Assembly: GCA_002862095.1 (NCBI GenBank) | Contig: PHSQ01000001.1 | Span: forward strand, 186,001 to 250,000 | Length of the DNA: 64,000 bases | Reading direction: 5' to 3' | Source of the DNA: Methylocystis sp. KS32 | GTDB lineage: Bacteria; Pseudomonadota; Alphaproteobacteria; Rhizobiales; Beijerinckiaceae | Shown here: piece after piece, positions 57,412 to 64,000 of the stretch | Layout: the number at the start of each line of letters is the position of its first letter | Position numbering within the stretch: the stretch's first letter is position 1 | Notes under the pieces: model-generated | The model's database searches: none | The model's input: only the letters and a program-made list of their open reading frames with translations | Told to the model about the DNA's origin: nothing | Translations under genes and position numbers: made by a program

Positions 57412-59097
57412 TCAAGGCCTCTCCTGAGCTTGTTGCTCATGGCCTTCGTAATGGGTCGCGGCGAGCGCTTCATGTAGCCTTGCAAAAATCCGTGTTTCTC
57501 CGATCGCCTCGGTAATGCCGTGCCGATCCATGTCCGAGCGCAGATATGGGCTGACTCGCGCGAACAGCACTTGCGTCCCCTGACTGCGTAAATCGTCGAG
57601 AAGCTCGTGAAGCGATCGAGCGGCGGAATAATCCAGGTCCGTGATGGCGCCGGCATCCACGACGAACCAGCGAACCTTTGTTGGCGCGCCCTCCACCAGC
57701 CCGCGGACCTCGCTCACAAAGGATTCCTCGTTCGCATAAAAGAGATCGGCGCCGAAACGATAGACGATCAATCCCGGCTCGGTCTGTAAGCCGGGGCTCG
57801 CCGGCGCCGGCGACCAGCGCCCGGATCGGTCCGGCGCGAGCAGCAGGGTGTGAGGTCGATAGCTGTGCCGAACATGCCGGATTAGCGAAAGGCCGATAGC
57901 CATGAGAATACCCGGCTCGACTCCTATGAACACCACGGAAACAGCGGTGAAGATCGCCAGATAGAACTCCCCCCGGCTCTCGCCGAAGATGGATCCAAGA
58001 CTCTTGATGTCGATCATGCCGATCGCGATCGTGAAAACGATGCTGGCGAGCGCGCAGCGTGGCAGAAATTGCAGCCACTCCGTCAGGAACAGCAGCACGA
58101 TGCAAACGACGGCGGCGAAGACGAGTTGCGCGAATTGGCTGCGCGCGCCCGCGCTCTCCGCCATGGCGGTCTGGGTTGGGCTACCGTTGACGACAAAGGC
58201 GCCGCTCACCGCGGCTGCGGCGTTCGCGGCCGAAAGCCCCAATATATCGGCATTCTCGTCGACGTGTTCGCGGCGCCGCAACGCGTATGCTCTCGAGGTC
58301 GCCGCGCTCTGGGCGATGATCATCACGAAGCATGACGCAGCGACTGGCAAAAGCGCAACGACCTCGCTCAGCGACGCCTCCGGCAGTTTGATCGACGGCA
58401 GGCCGCCAGGCACTGGACCGATGACGGCGAAGCCCCGCTTCTCAAGGTCGAATTCCACGCTGGCCGCGATCGTCGCGAGGACCGCGACGAGTGCGACGGG
58501 AAATCGGGGCGCGAAACGGCGCCCAAGCAGGATGGCGCTCACGACGAGCAAGGACAGTCCGAGTGTTTCGACATCGAACTGCCATCTGTTTTCGACGAGT
58601 TCCTTTATTTGGAGCAGCGTGCGATGCGCGGATGCTTCGATTCCCATCATGTCGCCAAGCATGGCGATCCCGACCTGGAAACCGACGCCGGTGAGAAATC
58701 CGACCAAAGCCGTACGCGAGAGAAAATTGGCGAGAAAGCCGAGCTTGAAGACCCGCGCCAGAAGAAGGAGGGCGGCGGTCAAAAGCGCCGCCTCGCCGAC
58801 GAGCGCCATGTATTGCTGGCTCTGGGGCTTCGCCATATGGGAAAGCGAACTCGAAAAAATCGCCGCGGTCGCGGAGTCCGCAGCGACCACCAGATGCCGC
58901 GACGAGCCGAAGAGCGCGAAAGCGACGAGAGGCAGCAGCACCGTATATAGCCCGGTGACCACCGGCGTCGCGGCGATCCGGGTATAGCCGAGCACCTGCG
59001 GAATGTTCATCGACGCCAGAGTTAACCCCGCGACGAAGTCTCGTCCCGCTTCGCGGAGGGTCAAAGGCCAAAGCCCGCCAAAAACCTTCAATTTCAT
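57412..59097 (-). CDS. SulP-family anion permease with STAS domain
   Basis: The 561-residue protein has ten or more hydrophobic segments, the SulP start DFVAGLTLASMNIPQVLGYTRIAATPVVTGLYTVLLP, the NGSPTQTAMAESAGARSQ motif, and a C-terminal STAS domain (LIVYRFGADLFYANEESF...FVVDAGAITDLDYSAARSL). It moves sulfate, bicarbonate or other anions. The substrate is not clear; no carbonic anhydrase or sulfate gene is next to it. Confidence 0.9.
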   Translation of the reverse strand: MKLKVFGGLWPLTLREAGRDFVAGLTLASMNIPQVLGYTRIAATPVVTGLYTVLLPLVAFALFGSSRHLVVAADSATAAIFSSSLSHMAKPQSQQYMALVGEAALLTAALLLLARVFKLGFLANFLSRTALVGFLTGVGFQVGIAMLGDMMGIEASAHRTLLQIKELVENRWQFDVETLGLSLLVVSAILLGRRFAPRFPVALVAVLATIAASVEFDLEKRGFAVIGPVPGGLPSIKLPEASLSEVVALLPVAASCFVMIIAQSAATSRAYALRRREHVDENADILGLSAANAAAAVSGAFVVNGSPTQTAMAESAGARSQFAQLVFAAVVCIVLLFLTEWLQFLPRCALASIVFTIAIGMIDIKSLGSIFGESRGEFYLAIFTAVSVVFIGVEPGILMAIGLSLIRHVRHSYRPHTLLLAPDRSGRWSPAPASPGLQTEPGLIVYRFGADLFYANEESFVSEVRGLVEGAPTKVRWFVVDAGAITDLDYSAARSLHELLDDLRSQGTQVLFARVSPYLRSDMDRHGITEAIGETRIFARLHEALAATHYEGHEQQAQERP

Positions 59098-60689
59098 TAA
59101 ACGCTCTCCATGAGCTGTTCTCTCGCGATCGAGCGTTTTCCGGCGTCGCCGTCGCCGGGGCGCCGATCTCGCTCCCCGAGGTCAGCCCAGCTGGTTTTGG
59201 CCATCGCGGCCATGCGCGCTCCGGTCTTGTTTCATTGGGAGATCGCTTCCGGGTTCATTCCGCTTGAAGTCTCGATCCGACGAATGCGCCCGCCTGAACG
59301 TCCGCGCGGCGTCCCGGCTCCGAATGCGCGTTTCACAAATTCCAGGCGCGAATCAACTGGCGCGAATCGTCTCAGGCCAGATCTCCATTGTGACGGGTGC
59401 GTTCGCCCCGCCGCGCCGGGCGGCGAGACGAGTCGAATCCAAAAGCAGCGACTCGGCTGAAGCAGCCTGGATGACCATAGGCGGAAAGCCATGGAGTTTC
59501 GAGAAGAGCGGCGACATGCGCAGAGCGTCCGCCGCCGCGCGGGCGGGAAGCGTTTAGAATCGAGGCTTGCCCGCGCGAGAATCGCCATGCATTCGGCGCG
59601 TCGTCGAAACCTGCTGGAAATGGATGTTCCGGCGGCTGGCGATCGCCTATCGCGAGCGTTCCGACGTCGGCGGCGCGACCAGCCTCGACGACCAGCCTCG
59701 ACGACCGAGTATCGAGCCGGAGCAATAGCCTCCGCCCTGGAAATAGAGAAAGGCTCGGGAGTGGTGGAAGCCGGGCGCAAGCGACCATTTCTCCATGTAG
59801 ACCGTCCAATTCGATCGCGGGAGGCCAGACGGGGTCCAATTCCTCGATACGCGCGCGAGATCCCTCCCCGCCAACCGGTCTTGGCCTGGAGCTTGAAAAG
59901 GTTCGGATTTCGGCGATCGAACTCATCGCAACATGCTATATGATAAAGCGGGTCCCGGAAAGCGCGGGCAATTTTCGCCGCGCGCCGCCCTTGAGGAGGA
60001 CGGCTTTGTTCTCGACCTTCCAATTCAAGAAACGGCGCGGGCGGAAAGCAGGCCGCCTCGGGATGAACCTGTCGCGCCCGGCTTTGGGTCCGGGCCGCCC
60101 CAGGCATTTGGCTTCGACAAAATTAGGACCTACAACCTCATGTCGTTATCGCGTCGCAGCCGCGACAGCGCCATCTCCGTCACTGCGACCGTTCAATTTT
60201 GTCGTATCCGAGCTCCTCAACATTGTGGGCGGTCTTGGAGTCCATCGAAACCTGTCGTTCGCTCCAATGTGGCATGGAGGGCAACTCCCGACCGTGCCGG
60301 CCAAGAAAACTTATCGCAATGATCGACATAAGCGCGGTCATCGCGAAGGCGCACGCGCAGCACACGTAAACGTCCGTCGCTTTTGTCTTTGTCACTGAAG
60401 CGTCACTCCGACGAGCCCCGGCCCTCCGAGTGAGGAAATTCTGCTGGAAACGTCGAGATTAAGCAATCGGCCAGCCATGCGTCAGTTCGGCGCGGAACTT
60501 GGCGCGGGGGCGCGACAGGACGCGCCGACATTGTTTTGCGGCGTCTTTTTCATTTGCGCGACCGATCGCCGCATAAGCCGGTTCTCCGTTGCGCTTATGT
60601 CGAGACTGGCTACCATTGCCGAAAGGTCTCGCGTGGAAAACAAAGCCTTGGAGCAAGGCGTCGAACAAAGGAAAGGGAGGAGTAAAATC
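59098..60689. other. about 1.6 kb with no convincing gene
   Basis: Long ORFs here (59232-60107 and others) are Arg/Ser/Pro-rich and look like shadow frames. A short tandem duplication of ACCAGCCTCGACG lies near 59679-59704. A possible small membrane protein (minus strand 60180-60395, MTKTKATDVYVCCACAFAMTALMSIIAISFLGR) has a GGAG before its GTG but no recognised family. Confidence 0.5.
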
Positions 60690-60929
60690 ATGACTCACGT
60701 CGCACACGAATTGCATGAGGAATTTCCGGAGAAGGCCGAGGCGATTAAGCAGTTGAAAGGCGCGAACACGCATTTTGCCAGGATCGCAGACACTTATCAC
60801 GAGCTAAACCGCGCCATTCACCGCATGGAGGCCAATGTGGAGCCGGTCGCGGACAGCACGCTCGAGGGTCTCAAGAAGCAACGCCTCACGCTCAAGGACG
60901 AAATCGCCCAGCTTCTCGCCATCGCGTGA
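60690..60929 (+). CDS. DUF465 (YdcH-like) small protein
   Basis: A 79-residue helical protein: MTHVAHELHEEFPEKAEAIKQLKGANTHFARIADTYHELNRAIHRMEANVEPVADSTLEGLKKQRLTLKDEIAQLLAIA. The HELHEEFPEKAEAI..L...FARIADTYHELNRAIHRME pattern defines DUF465/YdcH. GGAG precedes the ATG. Function unknown. It is convergent with the HugZ-like gene. Confidence 0.85.
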   Translation: MTHVAHELHEEFPEKAEAIKQLKGANTHFARIADTYHELNRAIHRMEANVEPVADSTLEGLKKQRLTLKDEIAQLLAIA

Positions 60930-60954
60930 ACCGGAGCGCGGCGAGCGGACTGTT

Positions 60955-61719
60955 TCACTCGCTTTGCGGCGCATCTTTACGAGCCTCGGCCGCGAGCGCC
61001 ATGAGCGTCGAGCGCAAATCCTCGGGAGTGGGGACGCGCACCGGAAAACACACTCGGGCGCAGGCGTCCCCGGCGATGAGATCCATCCCTTCCGGATCGA
61101 GGCCGCTCGCGCGCCACCGCGCTTGTTTTTCGCCGTTTTTACGCGCGAGCAGGGCCAGCGTTTCGGAATGTTCCGCGTTGAGGTGGGAGATCGCATCTTC
61201 CTCGGCGGCGATCAGGCTTTCCGCGCCATCGAGCGGAGTGAGCAGGGCTTGGGGTCCAAAGTCCGCGGCGCGGGCGAAGCCGCCGTTGAGATGAACCCTG
61301 AGGATCGTCGTCCGCCAAAATGAGAAATCCGGGAAATCGGCATAGAGAGCGGCTTTGGGATTGTGTCTGAGATAGCGCGCTTTCAGCGCCGGCTCGACGC
61401 TTCGCTCCGCTCTGGCCGAGAGGGTGAGGCGCGGATGGGCGAGTGGGTCGCCCCGGCCGATCTCCGGCAGCAATAGAGACAGGCGAGGATCGCGCTCCAG
61501 ATTTCGCGTGTGCGCGGCGAGGCGGGACATCAGCAGGATGGGACCGCCGTCGTAATCGGAGGCGATGGCGGTGAGAGTCGCGAATGGCGCGCCGTCGTCG
61601 CTCAATGTGCCCAGCGCCGCCGTTCGAATGACGCGGAGCAGCCGCTTGGACTCTCCGACCGGATCGAAAGAGGGGTCCTGTCCAGGGCCGGGGCGGGGCG
61701 CATCTTCCTTTTCTGTCAA
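60955..61719 (-). CDS. HugZ-family haem oxygenase / pyridoxamine-phosphate-oxidase-like protein
   Basis: About 254 residues in two parts. The first is a PNPOx-like split barrel (SKRLLRVIRTAALGTLSDDGAPFATLTAIASDYDGGPILLMSRLAAHTRNLERDPRLSLLLPE). The second is a DUF2470-like C-terminal part (EDAISHLNAEHSETLALLARKNGEKQARWRASGLDPEGMDLIAGDACARVCFPVRV). This is the HugZ/ChuZ layout of haem-degrading enzymes. TTG 61719 with GGAGAG upstream is the likely start; the ORF-track start runs into low-complexity sequence. Confidence 0.8.
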   Translation of the reverse strand: MTEKEDAPRPGPGQDPSFDPVGESKRLLRVIRTAALGTLSDDGAPFATLTAIASDYDGGPILLMSRLAAHTRNLERDPRLSLLLPEIGRGDPLAHPRLTLSARAERSVEPALKARYLRHNPKAALYADFPDFSFWRTTILRVHLNGGFARAADFGPQALLTPLDGAESLIAAEEDAISHLNAEHSETLALLARKNGEKQARWRASGLDPEGMDLIAGDACARVCFPVRVPTPEDLRSTLMALAAEARKDAPQSE

Positions 61720-62072
61720 TGTCTTTACTCTCCAGTTCTCGCGCTTGGGGCGCGAGCTTTGCGGGAAGGCGTGCTTTTTGCGCCGAAAATGAGTATATAG
61801 AGGAGAAGGGGGCGGCGGCGCAGCCGCCCGAAGACGGTTGAGCGCCAAAAAGGCGCCAAGCCGCAATTTGGACGCGATGCCAGAGAAAATCGGCGGCCTC
61901 GCCAAAGCCTGAAGGGCAAGCGAGTTTCGCGCTGGTTCATCGACAAGACGCGGCGAGCGTCCGGCGCCGAAACAACGTCCTAGCATGACATGAAACCTTC
62001 AGCGCCGGTTCATGTCGCCAAGGTCATGACATATTCGGAGCCGTCAAGACCGCACAACAGCAAAGGTTGACA
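61720..62072. other. intergenic between the HugZ-like gene and chvI
   Basis: No supported gene. A GGGCGGC...GCCGCCC hairpin lies near 61808-61829. The right part contains the chvI promoter. Confidence 0.45.
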
Positions 62073-62771
62073 ATGCCGACCATCGCTCTCGTCGACGACG
62101 ATCGCAACATACTGACCTCCGTATCGATCGCTCTGGAAGGAGAAGGCTATCGGGTTCAAACCTATACGGACGGCGCCGCCGCCCTCGACGGTCTGCGGGC
62201 CAATCCGCCGGATCTTGCGATTTTCGACATCAAGATGCCGCGCATGGACGGCATGGAGCTTTTGCGGCGTCTGCGGCAAAAGTCCGATCTTCCCGTGATT
62301 TTCCTTACCTCCAAGGATGAAGAGATCGACGAGTTGTTCGGGCTGAAGATGGGCGCGGACGATTTCATCCACAAGCCATTCTCGCAGCGCCTTCTGGTCG
62401 AGCGCGTCAAAGCGATTTTGCGCCGCGCCAACCCGAAGGAAGCGGCGGCGCAGAAGGAATCCGAAGCTAAGATATTGGAGCGGGGCGCCCTGACGATGGA
62501 TCCCGAACGTCACGCTTGCACCTGGCGCGGCGATCAGGTGACGCTCACAGTAACGGAGTTCCTTATTCTTCAGGCGCTTGCCCAGCGCCCCGGCGTCGTC
62601 AAGAGTCGCAACGCGCTGATGGACGCGGCCTATGACGACCAAGTCTATGTCGACGATCGCACCATCGACAGCCACATCAAGCGGTTGCGCAAGAAGTTCA
62701 AGGTGGTCGACGATGATTTCGAAATGATCGAGACGCTTTACGGCGTCGGCTATCGTTTCAAGGAGGCCTGA
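62073..62771 (+). CDS. chvI: two-component response regulator ChvI
   Basis: A 232-residue OmpR-type regulator. The receiver has [22 protein letters not shown] with the phospho-Asp in [10 protein letters not shown], then a winged-helix output domain ([52 protein letters not shown]). This sequence is highly typical of ChvI/ExoR-pathway regulators in Rhizobiales, which control cell-envelope, acid and exopolysaccharide responses. ATG 62073 follows AAAGGTTG. chvG is downstream on the same strand. Confidence 0.93.
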   Translation: MPTIALVDDDRNILTSVSIALEGEGYRVQTYTDGAAALDGLRANPPDLAIFDIKMPRMDGMELLRRLRQKSDLPVIFLTSKDEEIDELFGLKMGADDFIHKPFSQRLLVERVKAILRRANPKEAAAQKESEAKILERGALTMDPERHACTWRGDQVTLTVTEFLILQALAQRPGVVKSRNALMDAAYDDQVYVDDRTIDSHIKRLRKKFKVVDDDFEMIETLYGVGYRFKEA

Positions 62772-62805
62772 ATTGACTAGGGGGCGGAGGGGCGCTGGCT
62801 GTCCA

Positions 62806-64000
62806 TGAGCATGGAGGCGCGCGAGCGGGCGCAAACCGCCTCACCGGCGCGTCAGAGCCGCGCCGGGCGCATGGCCTTGGTGCGCGCGATGAGGCTGCTG
62901 CGCACCGCGCAGGCCAGGCTTTCCTCGTCGCTCACGCGCCGCATCGTGGTGCTCAATCTGGGTGGACTCGTCGCGCTGCTCGCGGGCTTTCTTTACCTGA
63001 ATCAGTTCCGCGAAGGCCTGATCGACGCGCGCGTCCATAGCCTGCAGACGCAGGGAGAGATTATCGCGGCGGCGGTGGCGGCGTCGGCGTCCATCGACGC
63101 CGATGCGATCACGATCGATCCCGAAAAGCTTCTCAAACTCGCGCCCGGCGAAAGCTTCAGCGTCAATGACGAAAGTTCGCCGCCGCTGGAGTTTTCCCTA
63201 AATCCGGAACAGGTCGGACCCTTGCTGCGCAGGCTCGTGACGCCGACAGGGACGCGCGCCCGGATTTACGACCGCGACGGTTCGCTTCTTCTGGACTCGA
63301 AATCCGTTTCGGGCCGTTCCAACATTCTCCGTTTCGATCTCCGCCCCGTCGGGGCGGAGCGCATGGGTTGGGACGCGCATACGATGTTCGAAGAAGTCAT
63401 GAATGCGCTGAGGCGCTGGTCGCGACGGCCCGGTCTGCCGCTTTACGAGGATATCGGGATGGCCAACGGCAAGGCCTATCCGGAGGTCGCGGCGGCCCTC
63501 GGAGGGGCGGCGCAATCGGTGGTGCGCGTCAACGCCAAGGGGGAGACGATAATTTCGGTGGCGGTGCCGGTGCAGCGCTTCCGTTCCGTCCGGGGCGCCC
63601 TGCTGCTTTCCACTTTGGGCGGCGACATCGACGCGATAATCGCGACCGAGCGGTGGGCCATCATCCGAATCTTCCTCGTGTCCGCCGGCGTGATGCTTCT
63701 GCTCTCGCTGCTATTCGCGGGAACCATCGCGGAGCCGATGCGCAGGCTCGCCGAGGCGGCCGAGCGCGTGCGCCGCGGCGCCAAATCGCGCCAGGAAATC
63801 CCGGATTTTTCCGACCGGCAGGACGAGATCGGCCATTTGTCCGGCGCCCTGCGCGACATGACCAGGGCGCTCTATAATCGCATAGAGGCGATCGAACATT
63901 TCGCCGCCGACGTCGCTCACGAATTGAAAAATCCGCTGACGTCGTTGCGCAGCGCCGTGGAAACCCTGCCAATCGCCAAAACCGACGCCTCGCGCGAAAG
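62806..64000 (+). CDS. chvG: sensor histidine kinase ChvG (partial, runs off the window)
   Basis: The open frame starts at ATG 62806 (or 62812) with GGAGGGG upstream and continues past the end. It has a first membrane helix (IVVLNLGGLVALLAGFLYL), a large periplasmic sensor region, a second helix (IIRIFLVSAGVMLLLSLLFAGTI), HAMP, and the phospho-accepting histidine in FAADVAHELKNPLTSLRSAVETL. In its periplasmic state it is bound by ExoR in related bacteria. The ORF track omitted it because it has no stop in the window. Confidence 0.92.

Noticed and set aside
59232-60107. 291-residue minus-strand ORF in the gap after SulP
   Set aside because: Extreme Arg/Pro/Ser content, no family pattern and no ribosome-binding site; several frames here stay open only because of high GC.

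Overview
The window is about 64 kb of high-GC DNA from an alphaproteobacterium of the Hyphomicrobiales (Rhizobiales) type. The evidence is a rhizobial GlnII-type glutamine synthetase, a ChvG/ChvI two-component pair, a GapR-like protein, and the heavy use of ATGA overlaps. A methanotroph-like member (Methylocystis/Beijerinckiaceae group) is possible, but no marker gene in the window proves it.

Left core block (about 0-11.8 kb). It opens with a sulfurtransferase (sseA) and a nitrogen-assimilation cluster: glnII behind a good sigma-54 promoter match, then glnB and glnA. glnII carries a one-base frameshift near its C terminus. Next come an unusual GH8 cellulase fused through one membrane segment to a degenerate GGDEF domain, a three-gene nitrate/sulfonate-type ABC transporter, an SDR oxidoreductase and an amino-acid permease.

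Accessory block (about 11.8-33.5 kb), ending at a tRNA-Gln. This stretch is packed with insertion sequences: two identical 935-bp IS5-family copies (A and B), two identical 933-bp IS5-family copies (C and D), one IS110/IS1111-like element, one IS21 element with a nonsense-mutated istA, one IS1182 element, ISNCY fragments, and three copies of a ~204-bp REP-flanked element built from the 5' end of a RAYT transposase gene. All four IS5-type copies sit inside genes. Removing each IS and one 3-bp target duplication restores a continuous reading frame: a polytopic membrane protein, an Mrr_N/McrB-type restriction gene, an AAA-DUF4143 ATPase and a small repeat-containing secreted protein. Other broken genes here include a BrnA-like antitoxin, a serine resolvase and a ferritin-like protein. 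The apparently intact cargo is a GapR-like protein, a YggU/DUF167 protein and several secreted or small hypothetical proteins.

Right core block (about 33.5-64 kb). In order it holds ppx, a divergent polysaccharide deacetylase, rppH, a TrmN6-like methyltransferase, ispB, the dTDP-rhamnose operon rmlBCDA, remnants of further transposases, an AaeXAB-like efflux operon with a NodT outer-membrane lipoprotein and a divergent TetR regulator, a LysR/DoxX divergent pair with a palindromic operator, and a 2OG-Fe(II) oxygenase carrying a peroxiredoxin-like domain paired with an FkbH-like HAD-IIIC protein. It continues with a stand-alone CZB zinc-binding protein, a SulP permease, a DUF465 protein, a HugZ-like haem/flavin protein, and chvI followed by the start of chvG.

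A 118-bp dispersed repeat occurs three times, twice in core DNA and once in the accessory block. It has three predicted hairpins, one of which shows a compensatory base change between copies. No CRISPR array, rRNA or replication origin was seen.
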